From the NCBI RefSeq assembly GCF_030020805.1, contig NZ_CP125098.1:3991501-4055500 (forward strand): DNA of 64,000 nt, read 5' to 3'. This document shows positions 51,579 to 61,573 of the stretch, one piece after another. Origin of the DNA: Paenibacillus sp. RC67 (GTDB taxonomy: Bacteria; Bacillota; Bacilli; Paenibacillales; NBRC-103111). Positions within the stretch are counted from its first letter, which is position 1. Each line of letters opens with the position of its first letter. The notes under the pieces were generated by a model. The model saw only the letters and a program-made list of their open reading frames with translations, was not told the origin of the DNA and ran no database searches. A program made the translations under genes and the position numbers.

Positions 51579-52469
51579 ATGAGTAAAGGTAACCGTTCCT
51601 CGATTGTCGCGGCATGGATTAGCTTGGTAAGCAATGTTGCTTTAACGATGATCAAAATCATTGTCGGGCTTTTGACTAACAGTCAAGTGCTCTTGGCTGA
51701 CGGCATTCATAATGCCGGTGATGTCATCGCAACCGCCGCTTCGCTGACTTCGATGAATATATCGAAGCGCCCTGCGGATGAGGACCACCCCTACGGTCAT
51801 GGCAAGGCAGAAGTATTAAGCTCCGCCTTCGTGTCCATTATTTTGGCTATTGCCGCTTTGTACATTGCTTATGAGGCTGTGATGGCCTTTTTCGAATTGC
51901 CGCGAAAGGCCAGCTATATTGCTCTGAGCGCAGCAGCGGTTTCCTTGATTTGGAAACAGGTGCTCTATTCCTACACCTATCGGATTGGCAAGAAAGTGAA
52001 CAGCAAAGGCTTGCTGGCAACTGCATACGATCATCTTGCCGACGTTTATGCTTCCATAGCGGCAGTAGCTGGGATCGGGCTTGCCCTGATCGGAGAAGCT
52101 TTCGGCATCCATTATTTAGCTTATGGGGATCCGTTGGCAGGGATCATCGTCTCTGTGTTAGTGCTGAAGCTGGCCTATCATATGGGGCTGGAATCTTTCA
52201 ATGTGCTGATGGAAAAAGCGGTGGATCAGGAACAGCTGGACGAATACGCCTCTTTGATTAGATCGGTTCCTGAAGTGAAGCGCATAGACCGTATCCGCGC
52301 AAGAGAACACGGGCATTATGTGTTAGTCGATGTCCGGCTTAGCATCCCAGGAGAAATGACCATTCAACAAGGGCATGATATTTCCCGCCAAATTAAACAG
52401 GTGATTATGAATATGCATCCTGATGTAGATGAGGTGCTCATTCATATCAATCCTTGGTATGCTTCATGA
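51579..52469 (+). CDS. Cation diffusion facilitator (CDF) metal efflux transporter
   Basis: CDF-family divalent metal/proton antiporter, 296 residues, with six membrane helices (about 10-215) and a C-terminal metal-sensing ferredoxin-like domain (about 216-296, REHGHYVLVDVRL, HPDVDEVLIHINP). The transport site is HNAGD in helix 2 and DHLAD in helix 5, an HxxxD/HxxxD pair. The metal (Zn, Co, Mn, Fe) cannot be settled from this. The leader with terminator at 51414-51541 suggests metal-responsive expression. Confidence 0.88.
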   Translation: MSKGNRSSIVAAWISLVSNVALTMIKIIVGLLTNSQVLLADGIHNAGDVIATAASLTSMNISKRPADEDHPYGHGKAEVLSSAFVSIILAIAALYIAYEAVMAFFELPRKASYIALSAAAVSLIWKQVLYSYTYRIGKKVNSKGLLATAYDHLADVYASIAAVAGIGLALIGEAFGIHYLAYGDPLAGIIVSVLVLKLAYHMGLESFNVLMEKAVDQEQLDEYASLIRSVPEVKRIDRIRAREHGHYVLVDVRLSIPGEMTIQQGHDISRQIKQVIMNMHPDVDEVLIHINPWYAS

Positions 52470-52476
52470 TTGCATG

Positions 52477-52521
52477 CCAAAAAGCCATCCTCAGGACATT
52501 ATCCAAAGGATGGCTTTATTT
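52477..52521. terminator. Bidirectional terminator between CDF and GH88 genes
   Basis: Perfect 11-bp arms AAAGCCATCCT/AGGATGGCTTT (52481-52491, 52507-52517) with A/T runs on both sides. It serves both convergent genes. Confidence 0.8.
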
Positions 52522-52542
52522 AGTGACTAAGGTTTCAATATT

Positions 52543-53676
52543 TTACCAGAACTGCTTGGTGTGACCTTTTAGACGGCTTAATCCTTCAACATAGAAATAA
52601 TCGCCGTAAATTAAAGGTACATCCATATTTTTCTGTTCCGGATAATGGCTTGTACCGTGCAGGATCAGCCCTTCCTCCTGCTCATTATCCCAAGCACCAT
52701 AGTTGGTGTACAGGGAATTCAAGATCGCTTCACCCGCTTTAAAGTAGGAGGCACCCTCCAACGGAGATACCAGATCTGCCAGTAAGAGCAGTCCGCAAGC
52801 GGCGCATGCTCCTGCTGAAGAGTCGCGATACTTGGCGATGCCCTCAGGAAGACGGAAATCCCAGAGTGGAACATGGTCTTCCGGCAGCTGAGAAATAAAA
52901 TAATGGGCTACCTGCTTCGCCGCATGTAAATACTTCTCTTCTCTTGTATGTTGATAGCTCAAAGCCATACCGTACAGCGCCCAAGCCGTTCCTCGAGACC
53001 ACCCGGATTCTGGGGCAAAGCCCTGTCCACCCAATGCCTCAATACGTTCGCCTGTTTGCTCATCGAATCTAACGATATGATAGACCGAACCGTCGGGTCG
53101 AATGAAATTCTTTAATACGGTGTCTGCGTGCTCTTGTGCCAGATGCTTGTATCTCGGATCGCCGCTGACATCGGACGCCCAATATAACAGCGGTAAGTTC
53201 ATCATGCAGTCGATGATGACCCAGCCGGCATTGTTCTCCCCTTCACGCCAAGGGTTCCATGCGCGGATAAAGTTCCCTTTCACATTAAAGCGCGCTGCCA
53301 GCAAATTGGCGGCAAGCAGTCCGCGGCGCTTGGAATCGTCCGCTTGAAGCAGTTTGTAGCGAGCTACGCTTGTCAATGTCCACATAAAGCCAATGTCATG
53401 ATCCAGCTTATAATAGTCAGTAATGACTTGATCCAGTTGATCCTCGCACTGCTCCGCTAATATTTTAAAATGCTCGTTCTTCGTATCGCGGTAGAGCAGC
53501 CACAGCAAGCCGGGCCAAAATCCTGCCGTCCACCAAAAAGCCGGTTCCAGAACATACGTTCCATTGACGCTGGCATGAGGAAACTGAGCTCCAATACGCT
53601 GGCTAGTTTTGCTTACTTTCTTAATGGCATCCTGCCATGCTTGATCTACCCAAGGACCTTTTACAATTACAGTCAT
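52543..53676 (-). CDS. Unsaturated glucuronyl hydrolase (GH88)
   Basis: Hydrolyses the 4,5-unsaturated uronic acid from the non-reducing end of oligosaccharides made by polysaccharide lyases. The 377-residue protein has the (alpha/alpha)6 barrel pattern: FWWTAGFWPGLLWLLY, the catalytic Asp regions DHDIGFMWTLTSVA and GWVIIDCMMNLPLLYWAS, and SGWSRGTAWALYGMALSY. No signal peptide, so it acts in the cytosol. It is the last gene of the locus, 24 bp after the heparinase-like lyase, whose products it would complete. Confidence 0.9.
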   Translation of the reverse strand: MTVIVKGPWVDQAWQDAIKKVSKTSQRIGAQFPHASVNGTYVLEPAFWWTAGFWPGLLWLLYRDTKNEHFKILAEQCEDQLDQVITDYYKLDHDIGFMWTLTSVARYKLLQADDSKRRGLLAANLLAARFNVKGNFIRAWNPWREGENNAGWVIIDCMMNLPLLYWASDVSGDPRYKHLAQEHADTVLKNFIRPDGSVYHIVRFDEQTGERIEALGGQGFAPESGWSRGTAWALYGMALSYQHTREEKYLHAAKQVAHYFISQLPEDHVPLWDFRLPEGIAKYRDSSAGACAACGLLLLADLVSPLEGASYFKAGEAILNSLYTNYGAWDNEQEEGLILHGTSHYPEQKNMDVPLIYGDYFYVEGLSRLKGHTKQFW

Positions 53677-53700
53677 TTCGGAGTCCCCCTAGTAAAATTA

Positions 53701-55560
53701 CTATGATTTAAATTCAAACTGAAATTGAACTGTGCAGTTCCGCTCTGGGCGAAGTAGCTTAAAATCGATTGCGTACACATCCTTCAAGACGCCGAAGTGA
53801 TCCGTATACTCGAGCTTTTCAACTTGCGGCTGAAGAATGGCAGCATCGTAACCGATATGCAAACGCTGTTCCTTCCCAGGAATGATAAGATCCTCTCCAG
53901 CCAAGTCGGGTTCGATCATAGTAATAAATCGTTCCACAATCTCCAACGGAGTCTCGCTGAATTCATAGGTATCTACCAATATCAACCGAGGCAGCTCCTT
54001 CTTATACCATGTGAAACTGCGAACCAACTGACGAAGCTGCGTCTCATCATAAGCGCCGGATAAATCCATCTGCATTCGTTCCATTTCCGGTTCCGTTGAA
54101 GCCTGTAATGCAGAAGCACGACGTTCAGCACCCGGCTGCTGCAGCTTTCCGTTTACGATAGGCACGGAGTGACCTCGAGAGCTGTTGCACAAATAAGTAT
54201 ATCGTTCTGATCCAAAATACTGCTTCGTGTACATCCCGCAGCCCAGATCAGCGAGGAATGTTTCCCCCTGCGAATGAATAATGAAATGACCGACATCATT
54301 ATGATTATGAGGTTCCGCATTATGCCCGCCCTTGGCTGCGAAGCAGAATGAGCCATGCTCGTTAACATATCTTGAAACTAGCCACTGCGCATCGTTCAAG
54401 AAATAAGAAGCGGTGCCCCAAGGTTCACCGGTAATCGCTTTATCTTCACGAAACCACAAAATATTGCGAAGTGCGGTAGGCCAACGGTTGCAATGATCCT
54501 CCGTATAACTCGTGCGTAATGAAAAATCAGGAATTTCCACATCGGGATAAATCCGATTCAAATAATGTGTCAGCCCCATATGAATTCGTGCTTCCGGAGT
54601 AGAGTCCGAGAAGTTGACGACTGAAGTTCCGCTCATGAAGCATTTCTGTTGAAATAAGGCAATCCGGTGTATCTTCTCATCCGAGAACAAATGAATAGAT
54701 CCCATCGTTCTTTTCTTAAGCAAATCTGCAAAAAACACGAAATACCCAAAGCCATAGTACCAGTAACCATAGCCCTCCGTCGTCGCCCCATCCTCTTCGA
54801 AGCCTTGCAAATAGCAGTTCATCGTCTCAAGGACTCGTTCCAGAATAACAGATAAGTCATCATTGTCCTTCATCAGATGAAGCGCCGCTGCCCCGATAGA
54901 TCCGGCACAAACTGCAGACCAATTATGGGTAGCCTTTTCCCAATGAAAAGGTCCCTGATGAATATATGGCCAAAAGATACGTCGGTATACTTCATGAACG
55001 ATTCGATTACGCAGCAACCGCGGCAGCTTATGCTCCGTTAATTTGAGCACTTCACTTAGTGCAAACCCGGTCTCCGCAGAAAATAAATCGATGATATGGG
55101 CATTCCCCTGCAAGTCCTCAGACGGATTCTGCAGCGTAAACACGCTATCCTCTGTAGTTTCCGGTGTATTCCCCGCATGAGCTGGCAAACACCAGGTATA
55201 CTCATTGCAAATGGACCATATCGTTTCCTCAAGAGCTTCCTGGTAATCCGTGCGTTCAGGCTCCAACAACGTCATGATGGTAAATGTATTAAGTCTTTTT
55301 CTCATTTCAAAGTAGACATGTTCATACTCAAGCCTTGTACCGCTTTCCGCAAATATGCGGAATAGGGCAAATGATCGCTGAGGTTCCTGCTGTTGAAGCA
55401 GCTTCTCGGCTTCTTCGCGTACCTCGTCTATCATCGGCCTGTAACCTTCTGCTCGTCTGACCTCGTTCCACCATGCAGCTTGTTCTCCATCACCAAACAA
55501 TAAAGAAGCTGATTCTGACGACTGATTGTCCAATAATCGTTTAATTTCATTACGGTTCAT
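53701..55560 (-). CDS. Heparinase II/III-family polysaccharide lyase
   Basis: Predicted intracellular lyase, 619 residues, cleaving uronate-containing oligosaccharides to unsaturated products. The N-terminal (alpha/alpha) toroid (about 50-340) contains ATHNWSAVCAGSIGAAAL and EGYGYWYYGFGYF; the C-terminal beta-sandwich domain begins near 360, with HNHNDVGHFIIHSQGETFLADLGCGMYTKQYF, the Heparinase II/III hallmark. No signal peptide. It has its own candidate promoter with the locus motif (55597-55660). Confidence 0.85.
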   Translation of the reverse strand: MNRNEIKRLLDNQSSESASLLFGDGEQAAWWNEVRRAEGYRPMIDEVREEAEKLLQQQEPQRSFALFRIFAESGTRLEYEHVYFEMRKRLNTFTIMTLLEPERTDYQEALEETIWSICNEYTWCLPAHAGNTPETTEDSVFTLQNPSEDLQGNAHIIDLFSAETGFALSEVLKLTEHKLPRLLRNRIVHEVYRRIFWPYIHQGPFHWEKATHNWSAVCAGSIGAAALHLMKDNDDLSVILERVLETMNCYLQGFEEDGATTEGYGYWYYGFGYFVFFADLLKKRTMGSIHLFSDEKIHRIALFQQKCFMSGTSVVNFSDSTPEARIHMGLTHYLNRIYPDVEIPDFSLRTSYTEDHCNRWPTALRNILWFREDKAITGEPWGTASYFLNDAQWLVSRYVNEHGSFCFAAKGGHNAEPHNHNDVGHFIIHSQGETFLADLGCGMYTKQYFGSERYTYLCNSSRGHSVPIVNGKLQQPGAERRASALQASTEPEMERMQMDLSGAYDETQLRQLVRSFTWYKKELPRLILVDTYEFSETPLEIVERFITMIEPDLAGEDLIIPGKEQRLHIGYDAAILQPQVEKLEYTDHFGVLKDVYAIDFKLLRPERNCTVQFQFEFKS

Positions 55561-55596
55561 CGGGCGCCTCCGTAGGTTATAGATTAACTTTTCTCT

Positions 55597-55660
55597 ATCA
55601 TACTACCGAATCACCTTGTGAAATGATACTATTTTTACTTTTTCAGGATGTTTTTTGACC
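55597..55660 (-). promoter_or_regulatory. Promoter of the lyase gene with YesN-type direct repeat
   Basis: Minus strand -10 TATGAT (55597-55602). Plus-strand reading of the upstream repeats: TTTTTACTT (55632-55640) and TTTTGACCT (from 55653), 21 bp apart. The nearer repeat is 39 bp from the -10, matching the two other promoters of the locus within 1 bp. It lies within the 3' end of the regulator gene. Confidence 0.5.
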
Positions 55661-57256
55661 TCTGTATTCCATCGGTGTTACACCAACCGAATTTTTAAAT
55701 ATTTTGATAAAATAACTTTGATTGTCGTAACCCAGCATCTCGCAGATCTTGCCTACCGGGTGGTTGGTGTGATCCAGAAGCTCCTTGGCGCGATTCATTT
55801 TCATACGGGTTACGTATTCAATGAACGTTTCCCCGGTTTCTTTCTTAAACAATCGACTGAAATAGCTGCTGTTTAAGAACAGATGATCCGCTACCTCCTC
55901 CAGACTTATTCTTTTATCCAAATGAAGCGACACATAATGACATGCCTGAACAACTTCGGATCGTTTCCTCTGATCTCCTATCTCCCCCGCAAGGGTGATT
56001 ACGGATTGAAAATGCTCCACCAACCAATGCTCCAGCTCGAACAAAGAATCAATCTCCAATATTTCTTTATGCAATATATCGACTTCATAAGTAGAACGGA
56101 AATACTGGAGCGATTGAAGCTTAAGCTTCAAATCAAGCAGCAGCTTCAGCACCCAGTCCTTCACCTTCTCCGGCTCAAAGGCATGCTCCTTCAGAAATTC
56201 CATCCAATGATTCACTGTAGGCACGATGCTTGCAGTATTTTTCTCTAAGATCATTTCCTTGAGCTCTGTACTGGCTTGATCATACCAAGAAAATAAATCG
56301 ATGTTTCCTTGCGGTAGAGTTCGTTTTTTGGAAATACTACTCTCCTCCATATAAAACCGCTGGACTCTGCTCGATCTTAGCTGAAAAAGGGCCGTCTTGA
56401 TTTCTTCCGGTCTATGGCTGACTTCCCCTATAATGAAAGATATCGATATTTTCAAGTATTTACGCAGCGCTTCTTGGATTCGCTTCATTCTAGCCGCGGC
56501 TTCATCGAAAGGATTTATTTTCAATGTGGATTGAAATGGGAACAAAAAGAACGATTCCTTAGTTCCGTAAGCAAAATGCACAGCTGGCAGCGACTCTTTT
56601 CCGCTCACTTCGCCAATCACATTATCAATGGCAAAGCGTAAAATATCGTCAGACATGAAGCGCTGCTTAGCTGAACGGTACCCATCAATGACCCCGAGGA
56701 TCGGCAAGCAAGCCATTCCCTTTAAGGAGAGATCGAAAGAGTTGGCTTCCTCTAGCCAATCATTAGGATCGAGAATCGGCTGCTGAAGCGTTCTGCGGAT
56801 GAATTTTTCCTTAAGCATTTCTATATTTCGGTCCACCATATGCTGAAGCTGGTGCTGATGCGTCTGTACACGTTCTTCCTGATCCAAGCTTGCTTTGAAC
56901 TGCAGCAGCAGCTTCTCCAAATCGGCAGGATCGAGCGTATCTTTCAACACATAATCCTGCACATTCAGCTTGACGGCTTGCTGTGCATAATAAAACTCGT
57001 CGTGACAAGATAAAATAGCTACACGCAGATTAGGCTTTCGCTCACGCAGCTTAGCAATCAGGTCCAATCCGTTCATCTTAGGCATCCCGATATCGGTAAT
57101 CAGTATATCCGGCATCTCCTGCTCTGCCTGCTCTAATGCAACAGCTCCATTCTCGTAGCACCCTTGAAGCTCAAGGTCAAAGTCCATCCATGAAATGGCC
57201 TCTGATAGAAATTCCAGTACAGGGTAATCATCATCCACTAGCATGACTTTATACAT
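55643..57256 (-). CDS. YesN-like response regulator with AraC-type DNA-binding domain
   Basis: Response regulator, about 537 residues; the start is the ATG at 57256 (TGATG overlap with the kinase stop) or the GTG 3 bp upstream. The receiver has an acidic pocket DDD near residue 9, phosphoacceptor Asp at about 55 (ILITDIGMPKMNGLDL) and Lys in YVLKDTL. A long linker follows, then a C-terminal pair of AraC helix-turn-helix motifs (ISLEEVADHLFLNSSYFSRLFKKETGETFIEYVTRMKMNRAKELL and CEMLGYDNQSYFIKIFKNSVGVTPMEYR). It should activate the three repeat-bearing promoters of the locus. Confidence 0.93.
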   Translation of the reverse strand: MYKVMLVDDDYPVLEFLSEAISWMDFDLELQGCYENGAVALEQAEQEMPDILITDIGMPKMNGLDLIAKLRERKPNLRVAILSCHDEFYYAQQAVKLNVQDYVLKDTLDPADLEKLLLQFKASLDQEERVQTHQHQLQHMVDRNIEMLKEKFIRRTLQQPILDPNDWLEEANSFDLSLKGMACLPILGVIDGYRSAKQRFMSDDILRFAIDNVIGEVSGKESLPAVHFAYGTKESFFLFPFQSTLKINPFDEAAARMKRIQEALRKYLKISISFIIGEVSHRPEEIKTALFQLRSSRVQRFYMEESSISKKRTLPQGNIDLFSWYDQASTELKEMILEKNTASIVPTVNHWMEFLKEHAFEPEKVKDWVLKLLLDLKLKLQSLQYFRSTYEVDILHKEILEIDSLFELEHWLVEHFQSVITLAGEIGDQRKRSEVVQACHYVSLHLDKRISLEEVADHLFLNSSYFSRLFKKETGETFIEYVTRMKMNRAKELLDHTNHPVGKICEMLGYDNQSYFIKIFKNSVGVTPMEYRGQKTS

Positions 57257-59079
57257 CACTCATTCGCCTCCAAGCATGGGATGAGCATCGTGATCCGGGT
57301 CCCTTTGCCCAATTCGCTCTCCATCTTCATTTCAAAATCTTCTCCATATGTCATGCGCATTCGTTCATTTACATTCGACAAACCGATACTGGAAAAGCCT
57401 TTATGCTTCTCCATTTCAGGATGCTCCTGCTCATTACTCATAGCAAGTCTTCGCTGAAGCTTGCTTAAGGTGCTATCATCCATCCCCGCTCCGTTGTCCT
57501 CGACATATACGATAAGCTTGTCTTCCTCAACCCATGCTTTCACTCTAATGACACCGCCAGACTGACTTAAGCCGTGAATCAGTGCATTTTCGATCAATGG
57601 CTGAAGAAAAAAGCGAGGTACTTTTTCCAATAAGGCATTAGCTGAGATATCCGTCTGCAGCAGCACTTTTTCCTTTTGTCGCATGTTCATCAGCTGCGTG
57701 TAATCCATAACGATTTCAATCTCTTCGTGCAGTGTAATAAGTCCTTTATCTTGATTAATGGTCATACGCAGCAGCTTGGAGAGGGAGCCAATCATCTCCG
57801 CACTTTCCTTATCCCCCTTGAACATCACTTTCATACGGATCGAGTTCAATACGTTGAATAGAAAATGGGGATTGATCTGCGCCTGCAGCATATCCAGCTC
57901 GGCTTTGCGTTTGCGTGTCTGGGTGACCGAAATCTCCTCAATCATGTCATGAATCCGATCCAGCATCTGGTCGAACAAATACCCAAGCCTACCGATCTCA
58001 TCCCCTCCGCGGATACGGGAACGGACATCCAGATTGCCCTTTTGCACGGTTATGGCCACTTTCCCTAAACCAACAAGTGGTTTGGTGAACGTTCTTAGCA
58101 AATAAAGAAGCAGTAACAAGAACACAATAAACGAAATAAGCTGAAGCGTGATTACATTTGTGAAAATCGATTTGATCTTATTTATAGCTGTCTGATAGGG
58201 TGTCAGAGAAACCAGCTTCCATCCTGTAAACAACGGTTCCTGGGTAAGCAAGTAGTCCTCATTGTCACCATGGACAATTTGGGTAGAGATTTGTTTGTTC
58301 GTTTGGTTAGAAGTTGCAAAGCGGAATGGTTTGCCGATCTGATCAACATCGTTATGTGACATGATCACATTATTGGAATCGAGGATCATAAATTCCTGAC
58401 TATCCGAAAGATTTTCGAAATTTTGATTCATCTGATTTTCCATAATAGTAACAATGACATACCCGTATATTTGAAATCCTTCCTTCTCCCGTAACGTCCT
58501 AACGACAGAGAGCTGGTAAGGATTTTTGTCCTTCTCAGATATAAATACGGTTGGCGACGCACCTACCCAATACGAATTAAAGCCATATAGTTGATTTAAC
58601 TGCGCAAACCACGGTTCTCTCGTCATATCGATCGGATTATAGTCGTAAACGGAATAACTGGAATAATAGGACCCATTGGATAAAATAATGGTGACGTAGC
58701 ACTGCTCCCCGCCAATAGTAATATTTTCAATTGTGTTCCTTATTTTACTTTGGTCGGTGAATTCCTCGTACTCTGCATTCGGTCCCGTGTACGTCTGTCC
58801 GGTAGCTTTTCGTTTCACTATGGAGCTCAGCTCTGAGTCCATCTGAATCAAGTTGGCTACATTGAGCATATATTTAAGCGAATTGGTGACATAGTTGTTG
58901 ACCAGCAGCATCGATTCCTGCGAGTTGGAGATGACCTGCTGTTTAACCGCATCCTGGGTTAAGTAATTATACATAATGAGAGAGAAACAACCGGGAATAA
59001 GAATACAGATGATGGATGTAACCATAAGCTTAAAACGAAACGAGCGGGATGATAACCATTGACCTATCTTTTTCCTCAT
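57256..59079 (-). CDS. YesM-like sensor histidine kinase
   Basis: Membrane sensor kinase, start at 59079 (GGAGG 8 nt upstream), 607 residues. Helix 1 (KLMVTSIICILIPGCFSLIMYNYL) and helix 2 (VITLQLISFIVFLLLLLYLL) flank a long extracellular sensor domain. A HAMP domain follows, then His_kinase with QINPHFLFNVLNSIR and a HATPase (PLIENALIHGLSQSGG, VEDNGAGMD, GLSNVNERMRMTYG). This class senses sugars or the liganded binding protein of a neighbouring ABC importer. It is encoded between the binding protein and the regulator. Confidence 0.93.
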   Translation of the reverse strand: MRKKIGQWLSSRSFRFKLMVTSIICILIPGCFSLIMYNYLTQDAVKQQVISNSQESMLLVNNYVTNSLKYMLNVANLIQMDSELSSIVKRKATGQTYTGPNAEYEEFTDQSKIRNTIENITIGGEQCYVTIILSNGSYYSSYSVYDYNPIDMTREPWFAQLNQLYGFNSYWVGASPTVFISEKDKNPYQLSVVRTLREKEGFQIYGYVIVTIMENQMNQNFENLSDSQEFMILDSNNVIMSHNDVDQIGKPFRFATSNQTNKQISTQIVHGDNEDYLLTQEPLFTGWKLVSLTPYQTAINKIKSIFTNVITLQLISFIVFLLLLLYLLRTFTKPLVGLGKVAITVQKGNLDVRSRIRGGDEIGRLGYLFDQMLDRIHDMIEEISVTQTRKRKAELDMLQAQINPHFLFNVLNSIRMKVMFKGDKESAEMIGSLSKLLRMTINQDKGLITLHEEIEIVMDYTQLMNMRQKEKVLLQTDISANALLEKVPRFFLQPLIENALIHGLSQSGGVIRVKAWVEEDKLIVYVEDNGAGMDDSTLSKLQRRLAMSNEQEHPEMEKHKGFSSIGLSNVNERMRMTYGEDFEMKMESELGKGTRITMLIPCLEANE

Positions 59080-59192
59080 AGTAGCAGCCTCCCGCCCTTC
59101 TATAGTCTTAAACACATGCAATATATGTACAACGAACAAAAGAAGAGGTAGGCTTGGAGCCACCCCTCCTTTTATTAATATGACCGATTTTG

Positions 59193-60563
59193 TTACTTTT
59201 TATTGGAAGCGATAATGCTGTTTACCCGATCTTGAGAAGCTTTAACTGTTGTATCGATATCTTGTTTGCCCAAGATCATTTTTTCAAACTCTTCGTTTAT
59301 TGTTTTGTTGACTTCGGCTTGGTAAGATACCGGAGGTACCATCGCAGCAGCTTTGGAGTTAGACAATACGCTGACTAGCGAAGCTTTGTCTACTTTTTCC
59401 GGAGATTTCGCTGTGCTCAAGATGTTGTCGATAATTTTACCAAGATCCTCTTGCTTCACTTTGCTCCATGATGGTACGTTCTTCTCTTGAACCAATTGTC
59501 CGTCCGTGGTTAACCAGCGGATGAATTTATAAGATTCATCTTTATGCTTAGAAGCAGCAGCAACGGAGATGTAGTCTGTAGCAACCGGTGCATAGCCAAC
59601 TTGGTCACCAGGATTGTTTTTAGGGAATGGAGCCACTGCAACGTTAAAGTTCAATGGAACTTGATCTGTTCCGCCAATCTCCGTGTTCATCCAGCTGCCG
59701 GTTGCGATCATTGCTGCTTTTTGATTAAAGAACTGCGTACGATAATTCAGCTTTTGGGAAAGCATGTCCGTATAAGGAGTTGCTGATTTATCGTCCTTCT
59801 CCATTTTCATACGAATCTCAAGCGATTTCTTGTACAACGGACTGTCCAGATTAGAGGTTCCATCCGCTTTAATGAAATCCGGATTGTCCGGTTGGTTTTC
59901 CAAAGCCAGTTTCGCATATTCGACCCAGCCACCATTTTGTGGTCCGTGGAAATACGTACCGTATACTTTGTTAGCACCTTCGCCTTGGGTCATTTTCTTA
60001 GCATAATCCATAAAGTCATCCCATGTCCAATCGGTCGGCACTTTCAAGCCGGCTGCATCCAACATGTTCTTATTCAACAGGACATACCAAGGATTGAATT
60101 TACCTGGAAGTGCATAGTATTTGCCATTCAGCTTCGTATCTACTTTGTATTCTTCGTTAACTTTAAAGCCGTCTTTCGTAATATAATCATCGATTGGAGC
60201 TACCATGCCCAGTGCAACGCGTTGAGCGTAAGCGGCAGGATCACTGAACATCAGAACGTCCATATCCTCACCGGATGCGGCAGCCAAGTCAAGCTTTTTC
60301 ATTGCTTCCTGGGTATCGCCCTTTTCGCTCAATCCGATCAGGTTAATTTTAATTCCTGGGTTTTTCTCTTCGTATGCAGCAATCGTTTTCTTCCAGTTAT
60401 AGTTACCCTCAGTACCATAAGTATAAAACCGCAACTCAGTCGTTTTACCTGCTGTATCTCCGCCTTGAGCGTTTTTCTGATCTGATGCCCCACCGCAGCC
60501 TGCCAATACGCCCAGTGCCATTACGCTGGTCAATACGCCTGCGCTTACTTTTTTCTTATTCAT
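59193..60563 (-). CDS. Sugar ABC transporter substrate-binding lipoprotein
   Basis: Family 1 solute-binding lipoprotein, 456 residues, signal MNKKKVSAGVLTSVMALG with lipobox LAGC (Cys about 23). It binds the oligosaccharide imported by the MalF/MalG-like permeases encoded just upstream. Conserved parts are TELRFYTYG, YALPGKFNPWYVLLNKNMLDAAGLKVPTDWTWDDFMDYAKKMT and MIATGSWM. AAGGAGGGT precedes the ATG. A separate strong promoter with a direct repeat (60624-60688) allows extra synthesis, as is usual for binding proteins. Confidence 0.92.
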   Translation of the reverse strand: MNKKKVSAGVLTSVMALGVLAGCGGASDQKNAQGGDTAGKTTELRFYTYGTEGNYNWKKTIAAYEEKNPGIKINLIGLSEKGDTQEAMKKLDLAAASGEDMDVLMFSDPAAYAQRVALGMVAPIDDYITKDGFKVNEEYKVDTKLNGKYYALPGKFNPWYVLLNKNMLDAAGLKVPTDWTWDDFMDYAKKMTQGEGANKVYGTYFHGPQNGGWVEYAKLALENQPDNPDFIKADGTSNLDSPLYKKSLEIRMKMEKDDKSATPYTDMLSQKLNYRTQFFNQKAAMIATGSWMNTEIGGTDQVPLNFNVAVAPFPKNNPGDQVGYAPVATDYISVAAASKHKDESYKFIRWLTTDGQLVQEKNVPSWSKVKQEDLGKIIDNILSTAKSPEKVDKASLVSVLSNSKAAAMVPPVSYQAEVNKTINEEFEKMILGKQDIDTTVKASQDRVNSIIASNKK

Positions 60564-60623
60564 CTTTAAGTACCCTCCTTGTTTTGAAACTCGCTATGTT
60601 GGTTTCATCAAGCTTACACAGTG

Positions 60624-60688
60624 ATTGTACCAATTGCTGTTAGAGCATCCATGCGCGGATTTTGACTTATTTACAATTTTTTTGACTT
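60624..60688 (-). promoter_or_regulatory. Promoter of the binding-protein gene with YesN-type direct repeat
   Basis: Minus strand: extended -10 TGGTACAAT (hexamer 60624-60629) with no good -35. Two copies of TTTTGACTT (plus-strand reading, 60660-60668 and 60680-60688) are 20 bp apart; the nearer is 40 bp from the -10. The architecture matches activation by an AraC-type regulator. Confidence 0.6.
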
Positions 60689-60699
60689 TCCTTGTCGAA

Positions 60700-61533
60700 T
60701 TACCCCTTAACTCCGCCCATTGCAATGCCTTCAATAACACTTTTTTGACCAATGATGAAAATTATAAGCAGCGGAAGGATAGCAGACACCGCAGCGGCCA
60801 TTATTAACGAATAGAACTCACCGCTTAAAGAAGTAAACTTCTGCATCGCCAATGGAATCGTAAACAGCTTGTCCGTACGTAGGAAGATCAGCGCATTCTG
60901 ATAATCATTCCAAGTCCAGATAAAGCGTAGGATTGCGTAGGTTGCAACCGCTGGACGCACAAGAGGCAATGCGATATTCCAAAATATTTTCCAGTGGCCT
61001 GCACCGTCAATCTTGGCTGATTCAATAAAGTCATTATGAAGCCCCATAAAGAACTGACGCAGCATAAACGTTCCAAGCACGCTAAAGCTTCCGATAAGGA
61101 TAAGTCCGAGATGGTTATCAAACAAACCGATGGAACGATACAAAATAAATTGCGGAACCAAAACAGCTTGCGAAGGTACCATATAGGTTGTAAGCACGAT
61201 AAGGAATAACCACTTGCTTGCTGCAAACTGCACTTTGGAGAATCCATAGGCAGCCAATGCCGATACAGTAACCGAAATAATTGTTGTTACAACCGTAATC
61301 TTAATGGAGTTCCAATAATACAGGTAGAATGGATACTGTCCGAACCATACTTCCTTATAGTTACTAATTGCGTTCCAATGCTTAGGAATCCAATTGATAG
61401 GATAGTTAAATACTTCGGATTCGATTTTGAAGGATGCGGAAAGCATCCAGAAGAACGGCATCAGAAACACTAAACTGACTGCAAACATGATGATCGTAAA
61501 GATCAATTTTTTGAGGCTCAGCGGCTCCCTCAT
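60700..61533 (-). CDS. Carbohydrate ABC permease, MalG type
   Basis: Inner-membrane permease subunit, 277 residues, six helices. It has the EAA loop ESAKIDGAGHWKIFWNIALPLV (about 189-210), the contact with the ATPase, and the family C-terminal IEGIAMGGVKG. It pairs with the MalF-like gene upstream (40-bp gap). No ATPase gene is in the locus; a general MsmK-like ATPase encoded elsewhere is presumably used, as is common in Bacillota. Confidence 0.92.
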   Translation of the reverse strand: MREPLSLKKLIFTIIMFAVSLVFLMPFFWMLSASFKIESEVFNYPINWIPKHWNAISNYKEVWFGQYPFYLYYWNSIKITVVTTIISVTVSALAAYGFSKVQFAASKWLFLIVLTTYMVPSQAVLVPQFILYRSIGLFDNHLGLILIGSFSVLGTFMLRQFFMGLHNDFIESAKIDGAGHWKIFWNIALPLVRPAVATYAILRFIWTWNDYQNALIFLRTDKLFTIPLAMQKFTSLSGEFYSLIMAAAVSAILPLLIIFIIGQKSVIEGIAMGGVKG

Positions 61534-61573
61534 ATTATTCCCACCTTCTTTTCGTTCAGTTGCCTGTAGACGA

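Noticed and set aside
59892..60485. 197-codon plus-strand frame
   Set aside because: Antisense to the sugar-binding lipoprotein gene; long only because of that gene's codon pattern.
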